Below, one piece after another: positions 21,420-32,820 of a DNA stretch of 64,000 bases. The translations under genes and the position numbers were made by a program. Origin of the DNA: Hemerocallis citrina (Eukaryota; Streptophyta; Magnoliopsida; Asparagales; Asphodelaceae); contig CM030364.1 of the NCBI GenBank assembly GCA_017893485.1, forward strand, positions 47,625,754-47,689,753, in the 5' to 3' direction. The stretch's first letter is position 1. Every line of letters begins with the position of its first letter. The notes under the pieces were generated by a model. It saw nothing but the letters and a program-made list of their open reading frames with translations. It searched no databases and was not told where the DNA came from.

Positions 21420-23645
21420 ATTAATTAGCCCATGGACCACTCTTTGAGGCTCAAGCACTTCTGAAACCACATCCACACTTTCGAGCCCATGTGACTGCTG
21501 CAACTTCTGCAGCTTCTCTGTCCTCTCTTTAAGACGTGTCACGCATTCATTGGGGGGCGATGTGGCCGAGGTTGGTTGTAAAGATATCGAGGATAGAGGT
21601 GGAGGTAACGAGGCAACATTTCTTTCTGTCTTCTTTCCCAAAATTGCAACCCTAGTTTCCTCTTTGTCTTCCCCAAAAGAGCTCCTTTTCTCCTTCATAG
21701 CCCGCTCCCTTACATCGAGCGGCTCCCATCTTGTTATCTTCCCCAAAACAACCCGCTTTTGCTTTATCCCCCACCCCAAAGCTTCCACCTTTTCTTTTAA
21801 TGGCGAGCGACTTTGACTGTTGGCCAACTTCGAGGTCATGCCTCTTTTAGCTAAGAATCTTTTTGCCCCATCCCCCTGCTCCAGTCGCAGCGTCTCTTCG
21901 CCGCTTGCAGTGGGTTGACTTCCTTTTTTAGCTTTCTTTTTTCCCACCTTTCCAAGGGAGGTAGATGGGTCAGTCACATCTGCCAAATTTGGATCTAGAA
22001 GTAGATCCACTTTTTGACTTCCATCCTGACCGTTGGTGGTATTGATCAGATCTAGATATTGATCGTCCATGGTCGGTGGAGGTTTTTGAGGTTCCTTAGT
22101 CGCCGTCGCAGGGTCCCGACGCTTCTCCATCCCCTTTGTAGCCCTGATGAGTTCTCGGTGCGCACGCTCAATTTCGTGAGCCCCATCAATAGTGAGATCC
22201 CACTCCGGTGAGACCACATTCTTGTAAGAGCGACCGTCTCTGAGCGAAGGAGAAGGAGGTGAACCATTCGAGAGCGCCATCGTAGGCTCCTCTCTTTTGT
22301 CAAGAACAAAGCAAATTCCAAACGAGGCATAAGGGTGATGCCAGGGCTTCGGATCAAGATCCTAGAGGTCACAAGCTCCGATCGACAGATTATCTTTTCA
22401 TCGATCTCTTCAATGGTTCCAAATTCCGATGTGATCTCTTGTAGCGCTTCTTTTTTCTAGAAGTGCAAGGGTACATTGTGTATCCATATCCAGTATCTCT
22501 CGCCTTGAGACAGCTCTGCTCCAAACCTAGGGGACCAAGGAGAAAATTCCACTTTAAAATGGCCAAAATCCACGGAGCCCAAGTTGGCGACCTCTGCCAT
22601 CTTCTCCGGTGATGGGAAAGACACCAGGAATTGTAAGTGACACATCTTCTTCACTACCCAGACCCTATGAGCCCTCATCGGCCACTTAGAGTTCAGAGCA
22701 TGAAGAAGGTGGTTCTCCGATGGACTCCCTGACCTGACTTTAGCAATGGCACACCACTATCGGAGCCACTTCTCTTCATATTTGATGATCTCAAGGTTGT
22801 TTGCAAGCCTAATGGCTGTGGGATTATCAGGTGATTTGCCCATTCTAACCGGTCTTTCATCATCGTTGTTAGAGGATGTCACATTTGTACACACATACGA
22901 CATATGACCTCATTTCATACATTTGAGGCAACGGATCTCCTTCGTGCAATCCTTTCCATAGTGGCCCAAGTCACCGCAGTTGAAGCAAGGCACTAGTTTG
23001 TGTTTCCCTTTTTGTTGCTTCCTTTTGTTTTCCAACTGAGTAGGGGGCGAAGTACTGTGCCTCTTCTTTGCTTTGCTGGTAACTTCCACCCAAGGAAAAT
23101 TCTCAGTGAAATTCCCATTTAAGAATGGAGCAAACTCCACTGTAGTCTCGTTTTGTGGACCCCCTTCTTGGGCCCACTCTACGATGGACTTAAGTAGAGC
23201 TTTGGCATCCCTTTGAGGTGGTGGAGGAGACTGGGGTAAGTTGTGTGTTGATGGTCGGAGGCAGGGGGTGGGTTTGGGGTATACTTGATGAACAAAAGAG
23301 TTGTTGGTAGTGCGGGATGGCTGGTTGTGGGAATGCAACAGAGATTTAGGGTACCTCTGTCTATTTGGGGAGTGATGAGGCTGTTGTCTATGCACATTGT
23401 GGCTTAGGGTCCTCTGGTCAAACCTCTCTCCATGCGTGCGATGTAGGTCGGTGGGGGGGTGATTCTTACGCTCGAAAGAGCCAGTAGGAGGGCCCGTCCT
23501 CTCGAGGGGGGGGGGGGGAGAAGTTGCGATGATGACTAAAACTCCTCCCTAACCGACGTTGATGTGCACTGTGGTGTGCACGCGTGGGGGAATGAGGGTG
23601 TCTGAGCCTCCTCACGTCAAAGTCGTGGGGGTGAGCCTGGTGAGG

Positions 23646-23676
<31 letters not shown>

Positions 23677-23844
23677 TTCAAGTTGGTTGTGCAGTAAGAG
23701 GAAGGAGGAGGTACAGCGGGGATTGAGGGTGGTTGCACATTGGAGGGGGGGGGGGGGCACAATGGGAGGCAGTGGGTGGTGGTGGACCACCTCATTTGGC
23801 CCACAACCACTCATTTCTACTTCCGAAAGTCCCATCAAGTGCAT
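21420..23844 (-). pseudogene. CCHC zinc-knuckle / DUF4283-type protein pseudogene (transposon-associated)
   Basis: Reads on the minus strand from an ATG at 23,844. A Pro-rich N-terminus is encoded by long poly-C runs. Two zinc knuckles follow (CFNCGDLGHYGKDC near 22,950 and a second, CLKC....GHMSYVC, broken by a stop at about 22,910). Next comes a DUF4283-like region (22,457-22,850, with 'FSPWSPRFGAE' and 'WIWIHNVPLHF'), then a Lys/Ser-rich tail. Several stops and frame changes are present, and the homopolymer runs alone would shift the frame. The order knuckle then DUF4283 is known in plant transposon-linked genes. LINE ORF1 often has the reverse order, so I do not claim a LINE. The C-terminus is cut by solo LTR C at 21,419/21,420. 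Confidence 0.6.
23649..23676. repeat. Poly-G tract of 28 bases, with further G runs nearby
   Basis: An unbroken run of 28 G, plus a run of 12-13 G at about 23,508 and another at about 23,744. They encode proline runs on the minus strand in the DUF4283 pseudogene. Such runs are prone to slippage and sequencing error, so the local frame is unreliable. Confidence 0.9.
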
Positions 23845-24559
23845 TCACAGTTAAAGCACCTGGTGCTCTGATCGCTTAGATCCTACTTTGTGATTGTTAT
23901 GGTTTTGTAAAAGGTCTTGGAAAAGAGAGATGGCCAAAGGAGGGGGTGGTGGTTTAGGAGGTGAAGGTAAGCATAAAGAAGAGGAAAACACACAACATGG
24001 AGGAGTAGGAATTGCAGCTCAGAGAGAGGAAGGGACGGCAATTGTGGCGCCGTTGACTGGTTCAGGTGAGAGGGAGAGGGAGAGGGAGAGGGAGGCATTT
24101 TTTTATGTCAATTGTCTAGTTTGCTTTCTTGAAAACTGTTCCCTTTAACTAAAGAAGGTCCTGCCTTCATCAGCACTGTCATAATGTGTTGTAAACAAGT
24201 TACAATATTGTGGCTGTGGTTGATAGTAACTAAACAAATACATGAATCTCGATGATATACTTGTCGACTTGATGGAATGAGTAGTGTGTGAAAGATTAAT
24301 TTGAAGTGGAAATTTTTAAAGAGCATAGGTACATAATCGCTTTCAAATTTCAATCACTCTCTTTTCTTAAAATAAAATATTCCCTCAGAACTCAAAAAAT
24401 AATGTTGCACCATTATGCACTATGGTACTTACCATATTAATTATTTGATATGAGACACTCTGTATTGTACTGTAATCAAAAGTTATCTTCCTTCAGCTCT
24501 TCCTTCGGCATATATTTTTGTTTGATATATCGGATAGAGCCAAAAGGTTCCGGCCATCA
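23845..24559. other. Upstream region of the DUF4283 pseudogene; no gene seen
   Basis: Contains a (GAGAGG)n tract at about 24,067-24,094 and otherwise AT-rich sequence with no convincing coding region. Short frames here lack recognisable protein features. Confidence 0.5.
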
Positions 24560-25130
24560 AAAAATATATTAATCAATAAGAACAGTTAATTTACAAATAA
24601 ATAATCAAAGGCTTTACAAGATGTAAAACAACAATAAGCGAACAATAAATAAAACAAACAAAGGCTGAAGAGCCAACAAAACAGAGGACTGCGCTAAAAC
24701 AAACGTCCATGCCAAAACAAGAGGGCGGAACAATCAGCCTGACAAAACAAGCAAACTGATGGAGGACAAACCAGACAGCTGAACCCGATAGAGGAGCAGG
24801 ACCATCACGACTGAGCCATGAAACAGGAGTACAACCCTCCCTCCACAAAGACATCCAACTCCGCTAGCAGTACAAAGGAAAACTCTAGCGGCACAACGGA
24901 GGCGACGCTCTGCCAATACCAAGGATGTCAACGAGAAGGCAAGACTCAACCGTGCACAAGCTGATGCGCAGACACAGAAGCTGTTTTCCTCGCAAGAATA
25001 CGAGCACTCACTCGAATAGGCAAATGATTAATGACTTTCTTATTGTAACTCCGCTTGACGTGGGGAGGGGCCATCCTCACCGAAGGGGGCGAAAGAACCG
25101 CAATGTCATAAGCTGTTTTCCTTCAGCATA
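24560..25130 (-). other. Possible 3' tail of a non-LTR element
   Basis: On the minus strand this stretch runs from GC-richer sequence to a T-rich tail (TTTGTTTGTTTTATTTATTG, then TTTTTTGATGGCCGGAACC), a layout seen at LINE 3' ends. No reverse transcriptase motif is visible, so this is a weak call based only on composition and order. Confidence 0.25.
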
Positions 25131-25204
25131 TACTAGTTGTTTAGCATATTTGATGCACAAAATGTTTAGATAATTCTAGCATTAATATATCTCATTTCTG
25201 CGAC

Positions 25205-25312
25205 TAGTCCTTAAATTTGAGTTTCGAAGCTCAGATGATAAAGTGTTGGGATGAATAAAAAGATTTCTAGTTCAAGACCATGCTATGACGTGTACCATTA
25301 TATCAAAAAAAA
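25205..25312 (+). repeat. SINE-like fragment
   Basis: Has an A-box-like AGCTCAGATGATAAAG (about 25,229), a B-box-like TAGTTCAAGACC (about 25,270) about 40 bp later, and an A tail (ATCAAAAAAAAA, 25,303). This order fits a degenerate tRNA-derived SINE. Target duplications are not clear. Confidence 0.35.
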
Positions 25313-26233
25313 ATGTTGGGGAAATAGATTTATAAACAAGTGGAGGTTAACTGGTTAACCATTTTAAATTTAGAAAGATAAGAATAAGAATAAAAGCATT
25401 GTGAATATTTCAGTCCATATGCACTCTTAAATGCATATTAAGTTTGAGTCTGAACCTTAGAAATTAGACGTGTTCGGGGCAACGTCTTTTTCGGCCAATT
25501 TTTTGTTGTTCTACATCTATTACCCATATCGGTAATAAGTAGTCTAGCCTATGCATGGCATTGCTTCACCCTTAGGCCTTAGATTATGTGTGCTAATCAT
25601 CCTTTTGACCTAGTTTTTGAAAATATTTGTCAAAATGACATAGTTTCATTAATATTTATCCCCATGGCCTAGTTTTCAATTAAATTTCTATAGTACACTT
25701 TCTATAATATTTTCTATAGAATTTGTAATCTTTTATTAAATACTTTAATTTTTGCGTTTTAGGATATTGTCTACTTATTATATTAAATATTTCGTTTCTT
25801 ATTCTACAGTAAGAAGTTGAATATTTCGTTTCTTATTCTACAGTAAAAAGTTAAGTGAGAGTTACTTACTTTTAATCCAGCTATGATGCTAGATATGAAA
25901 CGTAAAATAGTTGTGATAACAAATAAAAGAGAAACAAAAAAAAATATAAAAAACTGTACAAATGATATTACCCATCAGATATCTAAATCAAACCATCTTT
26001 ATTACTGAATATGAAAAAAAAAACACAACGAACTCTCTAGTATATGAAATTTGAACTGATCATATTTTTTTCCATCTCTCTTGGGCTAAGAAATTACTAC
26101 TTAATTTTATCATTGCTCTTGAAACCCAGATAATTAAGGTACTAACAAGTATTACTGCAGTATCTGCAGTATCTGCAGTATCCTAAAAACACTCTCGAGC
26201 ATATGCCTCCATAATCGATCGAAATAATGAGGT
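25313..26233. other. AT-rich spacer; one short tandem duplication
   Basis: No gene is seen. A ~35 bp direct duplication containing ATATTTCGTTTCTTATTCTA lies at about 25,785-25,853, and CAGTATCTG repeats occur at 26,157-26,180. Confidence 0.6.
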
Positions 26234-27574
26234 CAGGGCCGGTTCAAGTTATTTAAGGTGCAGTGCAAAAAATAAAATTGTGCTTTTTATAGATACGCTT
26301 GTATTTTTATATATATTAATAAAATATGATATAATAGTGGTGGGACATAAAATCATTACCCCGAAAAATAAAAATTCCGTTGTTTTGCTTTATGACACCA
26401 ATTACTTCATATTTTCTATTAAGCATAGTGACAGCAATTCATGCACCAACAAAAACAAAAAACAAAAAAAAAGATCAATTACATCTCATCTAAAATGATT
26501 TCTTCTTGTATTTTTTAAAACAAAATCATCAATTACATGTTCAACCACAAATTTTTTTCAACATATTTTTTCAATATTTGAAATTGCTAATCCATTTAAC
26601 CTATCTTGAGTCATGGTTGTTCGCAAATAAGATTTTAATAATTTAAATTTTGAAAAGCTTCTTTCCGCAATGCCACAGGCACATGTACAGTTAGGGAAGG
26701 CAACCGGGCCGGACTGACCCTCAACGCGCCCGCGACCCGCTCGCCAAACCAGGCCCGTGAATATACGGTTCGGGTCCGGGTCGAACCCGCGAGACAAGCG
26801 GGTCGAACCCGCGAGACTAAGCGGGTCGACCCGGGTCGAGTAATATACGAATTTCCAACCCGTTGAACCCGGCCCGCCAACCCGGTGAACAGTAACTAAC
26901 ACGGCCACCAACCCGCGGGTTTCGAACCGTTAGACCCGTACGGACCAAACGTTCGACCCTCATCGGTCAACCATTCGACCCGCGGGTCCAACAGCCGAAA
27001 ACAGAGCAACGGCTCTGTTGTAGCCGTTTTTTTGGTTTTTTTTTTGTTTTTGTTTTTTATTTTTTTGTATTTTTTTTCCTATAAATACCCCTTAAACCCA
27101 ATCTAAAAATTTTACACCTTATTCTTTTACTCTCTATACTACTACTACTCAATTCAATCGCTACTTTTTGAAATTTTGTCAACAAAGAAGCTAGCAACAT
27201 TAACATAGAAGCGACAAATTTCGATCGTATCGAATTCAACATTCAACTACGTCTTCAAGTTCAACTCCTCCAAGGCTCCAACAAAAAGCTCTCTTTCTAT
27301 CTATATACGAGTCCGGACTTCTACTTCTACTTCTACTTCTACTTTTATTTTCACTCTCATTCTATATACGAGTATCCGCGAAGTACAGTATCAAAATTTC
27401 ACAATCCTCTTATTATCTTGATATTTTTTTTGTAGTTATAATTTTTTTTATCATATTTCTTTGTTGGTTTTTTGATATTCTCTCTCACAACCCTCCTATT
27501 GTTTTCTAGATTTTTTTTATTAAAACTTATCTCGCCTAGATTGTATTTAATTTGACATATATTACTATAACAAC

Positions 27575-29680
27575 ATGTCTAGATCAAGAGATAGTGTCCG
27601 TAGCTAAAGTAGACAAGATTTCACCGGCACATCTCGTAGGCCTCCAATTGTCCCACAAATTGAGCCCGCCGAAGAGTACCATATGACCGAACACATTGGT
27701 ACACACGATGAGTTTGTGGGAGACAGAGACATAAAAGAAGAACCACAAACACAAACAACCGAAACAACCCAACCGGGTTAGTAGTAAGAAAACTAGAGGA
27801 AAACTAGTGATTGGCACAAATTTTATGATTATATTCTGAACGAAGTAAATCCGGGTATAGGTATAAAAATTTATAAAACATGTTCGAAGCCATACAAATG
27901 GAAGAAGGGTGAGGGGACGGGTACAATAAAACGACACATCCAAAATGTACACAAAGAACTTCTTGTAGACTTACCCGACCAACAAAAAATTCACCGTAGG
28001 ACCGGTTTAGTTGATAGTCATTCTTATGATCCCAAACTTGTTCGTCAGGAAATGGCCCGACTAGTAATCAAGAAAGAGTTACCATTTTCTTATTCCGAGA
28101 GTAGGGACTTAGAAATATTTAATCAAACCGCCTTAAACCCATATTTTAAAAGAATCTCTAGGAATACTTTGAAGTCTGATTGTTTTAAAATGTACAACAA
28201 AATGAGAGAAGCTTTGATTGTCATTTTATGGAGTTTAACTTGTAGAGTTTCTCTAACTTCTGATTATTGGAAGGGTTGCAACAATATTCCAATGATGGCA
28301 ATTACTTGTCATTGGATCAATAGTGATTGGATCCTTCAAAAAGGATCATATCACTTGCTGCGTTGCCCTATCTCCATAATGGTAATGAAATTGCAAATCG
28401 TATTTTAGAAATTTGTAATTTTTTCATATCCGCGATAAAATTATGTGTATAAGTTTTGATAATGCATCTAACAACAATGCATCAATTAGTATATTAAAAA
28501 CCGCATTAAACTATCCATCTGACAATATTTTTCATGTTAGATGTGCATGTCATATAATAAATTTTTGTGTTTAAGAAGCATTAAAAATAGTCGAGCCATA
28601 TATAAATAACATTAGAAATTATGTACATTTTATTGCATTAAGTGGCCCTATATTTCAAGAATGGAAAGCTTGGTGTAGGCTTAAAAATGTACATTTTATA
28701 AAATTTTCAAAGGATGTTAAACACCGATGGAACTCTACTTTTGATTTGCTAAATATTGTTACTGAATATAAAGCATGTATAAATGATTTTTTATGGCAAA
28801 AAATATGGCAAATTTTGAAATGACTCCTCAAGCTTGGTTTTATGCCGAATCTTTGTTAAAATTTTTAGAACCTTTTAAAACCGTAACTTTGAAAATTTGA
28901 AGATCTTATGAATCTACTTCTAGTAGCATTTCTATTTCAATAGTTACTATGATGCAAACGTTCAAAGAAATGATCAATGATGCTTTTATTGGTCATATTG
29001 TGAAACCTACATCCACCAAAATTTTGAAGTATTTTAATCCTCCTCCTATGTTGTATTGTATTGCTATTGTGATGGATCCTCGTATCAAATTAGAATGTAT
29101 GAAGAGTTTGATTGAATTTTTTTTAACTTTACTTGGGGAAGATGAATCTAAAATTGATTGCGGAACATTTTTAGTTAAATTTGAATTGACATTAAATAAC
29201 TTGTATGATTATTATGATAGATGTTTTTCATCTAGTAGTACTACTACTTTAGTTACTTCTTCTTCTGCTACTTCTACAGGTAAGGGTAAGAATAAATTAG
29301 ATGATACCACATTTAAATTACTTGCAAAAATTCAATCAAAAAATACTAGGACTAATCAACCAAATGAATTACATTGGTATAATCAACAAGATTCTGAAAG
29401 TTTTACTTCTTTACTAGATATTTTACAACGGTGGAAATACCATGAACATACTTATAGTATTCTTAAATATATGGCTAAAGATCTACTAACTCCTCCTGTC
29501 TCTACAGTTGCTTCAGAAAGTACATTTTCTACAAGTGGCAAGGTTCTAACCGATTACAGGAATTGCTTGAAGCCACAATCATTGGAGATGCTCGTCTGTA
29601 CGGAAGACTGGATGGAGGCCGAAGATAGGACTCAAGAAATATGTTTCGACATGTCTACAAGTGGAAACAACTCGTCGTAA
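27575..29680 (+). pseudogene. Ac/Tam3-type hAT transposase pseudogene
   Basis: ATG at 27,575. A BED-type zinc-finger region follows (27,800-27,960, 'GTGTIKRHIQNVH'), whose second cysteine is missing (CSKP in place of CxxC). The RNase H-like region begins with 'SLTSDYWKGCNN' (28,248) and continues 'SFDNASNNNAS' (28,455). The C-terminal dimerisation domain is intact as an open frame from 28,949 to 29,680 with 'PPVSTVASESTFSTSGKVL' ending at TAA 29,678. In-frame stops (near 27,605, 27,778, 28,408 and 28,572) and frame changes disable it. A zinc-finger ricesleeper-like (Ac superfamily) identity follows from these motifs. Confidence 0.85.
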
Positions 29681-29964
29681 GAACAACAGCAACAACAATA
29701 GCAACCAACATGAAAATTGATGACCAACAACAACAAAAAATTGAAGACCAACATATGCAAGAAATTTATAAATGTATTAAAAATTGTAATAAATCTTTGT
29801 TTCTTATAAATAAGTTAGAAAATTAAAGAAAATTGTCTTTTTATAGAAGAAAATTGTAATTGTATAGAACCAATTTATAATAATTCTTTGTTTCTCTTTA
29901 AAAAGTTGGAAATTTCTATAAGTTGAAATCATATGAATAATATATACATTTGTTTTAGCAATTT

Positions 29965-29973
29965 CACTCTTTA

Positions 29974-30041
<68 letters not shown>
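29965..30041. repeat. (ATT)n microsatellite
   Basis: A nearly perfect run of ATT repeats, about 25 units, between the hAT transposase stop and its right subterminal repeat region. Confidence 0.95.
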
Positions 30042-31144
30042 ACTTTTTTAAAAGTTAAAAAAAAAATCAATCACACGGGCCAACCCGCGACCCGACCCCA
30101 TCCGGATTGGACCCGAATGGGTTCACGGGTTGGGCGGGTCGACATTTTCCAAATCCAACCTGGCCCGGCCTAGCCCGGTTAACCAACCGACCCGACCTGG
30201 ACCCGCACAACTTCGGTTCCAACCCGAGCGGGTCCGACCCGACCCGGCCCAGTCGACCCGGTTGCTAACCCTATGTACAGTTAATAAAATCTTATAAGCA
30301 ACCAAAATATTTGGAAACATATACATGTTTTTTGCAAACTCCATAATTTCAATGGAATGTCATGGTTTATCGGTTTCATATGCTTCACTTGGTAGCATTT
30401 CTTACAATATTTCTAATTCTAAAAGTAAATAATTTGCATCAATATCAGATATCTCACCATATTTCAAAGCAATTTCAAGTTGCACACGACAATTTTTTCA
30501 TTCATCATCCAATGAAACTAACCGTAATACATCAAACAAGAAGCCAAATATAGATTCGAAAATTTGCATTTGTTCAAATCCACCCTTCAATTGAGAAAGA
30601 GTCATATCAACTAAAATAAGAAAATAATCAGTTCTAAAATTTTCTTGAGTAGTCTATATCTGTATCAGGAATCTCATCAAAATGTTTCTTTCTCAAAGCT
30701 CTACGTTTTACAGGAAATAAGATCTCAATTTTATTTCGGATGTTATTTTCTTTAGCTTCAATCATTGCAAAAGTAAATCCATTTTCTCTATATTTTTCAA
30801 AAAAAGAAAACAATGCTTCCAAATTTTTAATTGCAACGTCAAGAAGCATATCTTTAGTCTGTAATTTTTTACTCACTAAGTTGATCGTGTATAAAATTTC
30901 ATGTCAAATAACCAAACTTAATATAAAATCAAAACATGAAAATTCACCTGATGTTAACTTCTCAGCATCCCAACTCACTTTAGAATCTTCAGAAATTTCT
31001 GCCAATTTAATTAAAGCTTGTTTCAGAATGTAGTAAATAGCTAAGAACACTTATTGAACCATTAATTAAAAACAGTGATTAAAAAGGTAAAAAATAAATA
31101 GCCATTAATTAGTAAACAAGAATATAAAAATTAAAAGAAAAATT

Positions 31145-31225
31145 ACTCTTGTTGAGAGTTGAACTCAAGACCTCTCGCTTACTAACGGGTACTCAAACCA
31201 GCTAAGCTAGGAGACCTTTAGCGCT
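31145..31225 (-). other. tRNA-like segment inside the outer hAT
   Basis: On the minus strand an A box TAGCTTAGCTGG (31,198-31,209) fits the consensus TRGYNNARNNG. A B-box-like GAGTTCAACTC (31,155-31,165) follows at tRNA-like spacing, with 3 mismatches to consensus. I see no acceptor-stem pairing good enough to call a functional tRNA. More likely it is a tRNA-derived fragment carried by the transposon. Confidence 0.35.
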
Positions 31226-31315
31226 CCTCTTTCAATTATTAATTATTTAGACTGTTACAAACCCATTATACTTAAAAAATTGGACCCTGGGCGATCGCCC
31301 AGCCCGCCCTGGGCC

Positions 31316-31503
31316 ATGGCCGGCCTTGCCTCCACTGCCCTCAATCATCCACAAACACCCTCCTCTCCGCACCGCCATTTCATCACACTCCCTCATCTCC
31401 TTCATAAACGACCCATCAAACTCAAATGCGCCCCTCCTTCAAAACTCATATCTATAAATGAAACGACAGCTGAATTTTGTAAAACACAAAAAAAGTTTCT
31501 TTA
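31316..31503 (+). CDS. Possible first exon of a plastid-targeted host protein (fragment)
   Basis: The frame starts at ATG 31,316, five bases after the inferred end of the outer hAT. It begins 'MAGLASTALNHPQTPSSPHR' and is rich in Ser, Thr, Pro, Arg and His with very few acidic residues, as in chloroplast transit peptides. It is GC-richer than its surroundings up to about 31,450 and then turns AT-rich with a stop, as at an exon-intron junction. No downstream exon is seen before the MULE begins near 31,835. It could be a broken host gene or a captured fragment. Confidence 0.3.
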
Positions 31504-31834
31504 GTAAGGCTTAATCTATAAAAATTACTATCAACAAATTGCGTTTTGTGAATATTAATTAATAAAATTTGATCTTGATGAGAAACTAGAAAATGAATGA
31601 GTAATTTTGGTTCTTAGCCTGAAGTTAAAAGAAAAGGTTCTTAGCCATTATAATTTTGATTTATACAGAGAGTAATTGAAAGAGCTTAGATTGAGGTCAG
31701 AGCACAAACTGAGAGGGAGATCAATCTTCCAATTTATGAGAGAGTAGAAAATGAGCGAATGAAATATAAGGTAACCCTAATTTTTTTAATAAACTGACCA
31801 ATTCCTTCAAAAATACCATATCAATACCATGGAC
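31504..31834. other. AT-rich spacer between the hAT and the MULE
   Basis: No gene is seen. It could be intron sequence of the possible plastid-protein fragment to its left. Confidence 0.4.
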
Positions 31835-32290
31835 CACAACCAAGAGGATTTTTTTCCATACTAAACCACTTTTTGAAAATATTAACCAAACTAGCCCATT
31901 TTTGAAAATATTTACCCAACTGGTCCAGTTTTGGACACGTCAGCATAACATATTCTTGGAAAAAACAGCATAGGTTAATTTCATGTCGTTGTTCCAAAAA
32001 GCGGCATCAGTTTTAAGTTTTTTCAACATGTCTTTGTTTGGAGTAACGGCATCAGTTACATATCTTATACAAGTGTGACCTTCTGACTTGGAAAAAAATT
32101 CACGCGCCAAAACAACTTATAAATTGTTATCCCGAAGAACAACATTCGCATTACTGGTACCATTTTTGGAGATAATGGAATCAGTTAAAATACTCATTAA
32201 ATATAAATAGTGGTCCCATCTTCTCCTTCTCCTTTCACTTTAGATCATTCCTCTCTCCTGAAACCCAAAAACCCTAGATCCCAATTCTCG
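31835..32290 (+). repeat. Left terminal inverted repeat of the MULE
   Basis: Matches the complement of 51,280-51,740 with many substitutions. Shared blocks include CCAGTTTTGGACAC/CAGTTTTGGACAC, GTATAGGTTAAT-like, GTTGTTCCAAAAAGC.GCAT, ATATAAATAGTGG, CTTCTCCTTC and ACCCTAGA. It carries copies of the AACGGCATCAGTTA motif that also fills the 47.4-48.1 kb region. Confidence 0.8.
32197..32210 (+). promoter_or_regulatory. TATA box in the left MULE TIR (PMD gene promoter)
   Basis: AAATATAAATAGTGG. The mirror copy at 51,362-51,374 reads CATATAAATAGTGG on the minus strand, so both inward genes have a promoter built into the TIR, as in the MuDR layout. Confidence 0.55.
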
Positions 32291-32820
32291 ACGGTGAAGA
32301 GTGGTCTTTTATATCCCAAACAAATTCATAAAATACTCATCCATAAACCCTAATTGTGATTCCCTCCTATCTCTGTTCACTTTTATAGCTCTTTTAAAAT
32401 CCGAAACTGTGATATGTATTCGAAAACCCTAATTTTCTTTCAAAATATTTACTTTGATGATTGAGAGTTATATTTATTGATATGTTAAGGAGATTGATCT
32501 AAGTAGTAGTATGAATGGATTTGTGTAGTTTCTGTAGACTATAATTGACAATGTTGCATATTAGACAACTACGGAAAAAATGGAATATACTATAATTGCT
32601 ATATTTTTAATAATTATATTGATAGTTGTGTATGTATGAATGGATGTTTATACGAGACTTTTTTATATGGATAAATATGTAGTGTGTGGATATATTGTGG
32701 TGGGGATTGTTATGAGTAGTAGTTCGATACGAGATTGAGAAATTGTTATTATCTTCACACATTGTTTATTAATTTTTTGAAGAAATATGGCTTTTTAATT
32801 TTTTTATCTTGACACATCAT
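32291..32820 (+). other. Presumed 5' leader/intron of the PMD gene, cut by Tat element 2
   Basis: Starts with a leader-like stretch (ACCCTAGATCCCAATTCTCG), then becomes T/A-rich as in introns. The matching splice acceptor (TTATGTTCACAG) lies on the far side of the Tat insertion at 45,788-45,799. No coding region is seen in the interval. Confidence 0.4.
32816..32820. other. Left target-site duplication of Tat element 2 (ATCAT)
   Basis: ATCAT directly before the LTR start at 32,821. The identical ATCAT follows the other LTR at 45,750-45,754. A perfect 5 bp duplication proves the element is bounded by these two LTRs and inserted here as one unit. Confidence 0.92.

Larger units (their letters stand above)
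26692..30273 (+). mobile_element. Ac-like hAT transposon, 3,582 bp, with 8 bp TSD
   Basis: The 8 bp duplication TGTACAGT flanks it at 26,684-26,691 and 30,274-30,281. The left TIR is TAGGGAAGGCAACCGG. The right TIR on the minus strand is TAGGGTTAGCAACCGG. Both subterminal regions (about 26,700-27,000 and 30,075-30,270) are packed with ACCCGCGGGT/GACCCG words in both orientations, the expected layout for hAT transposase-binding arrays. The transposase gene (27,575-29,680) is inside on the plus strand. Confidence 0.93.
26530..31030 (-). pseudogene. hAT transposase pseudogene of the ZMYM1/TTF type, interrupted
   Basis: Right part (31,030-30,282): 'SKKLQTKDMLLDVAI', 'EKYRENGF', 'KRRALRKKHFDE', then 'MFPNILVAYKILLTV'. 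Left part (26,683-26,560): 'AERSFSKFKLLKSYL' and 'DRLNGLAISNIEKI'. These are the central region and the C-terminal hAT dimerisation domain of plant TTF-type/ZMYM1-like transposases. Stops occur at several places (for example before 30,876 and about 30,640). The inner hAT lies exactly between 'ILLTV' and 'AERSF', in the dimerisation domain. Confidence 0.75.
26234..31311 (-). mobile_element. Older hAT element (ZMYM1/TTF-type transposase), split by a second hAT
   Basis: The left end CAGGGCCGGTTCAAG at 26,234 and the right end (CAGGGCGGGCTGGGC on the minus strand, ending at 31,311) form an imperfect TIR of the CAGGG type. The minus strand encodes a decayed hAT transposase. The two segments either side of the inner hAT (26,692-30,273) join in sense across the 8 bp duplication. 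An 8 bp TSD for this outer element was not found (AATGAGGT versus GGCCATGG), so the outer ends are less certain than those of the inner copy. Confidence 0.6.

Noticed and set aside
21420..23844. A LINE ORF1
   Set aside because: Zinc knuckles precede the DUF4283-like part and no endonuclease or reverse transcriptase follows. A stand-alone transposon-linked gene is as likely, so no LINE is claimed.
31145..31225. A functional nuclear tRNA gene
   Set aside because: The A box is good, but the B box has three mismatches and no convincing acceptor stem was found. Listed only as tRNA-like.
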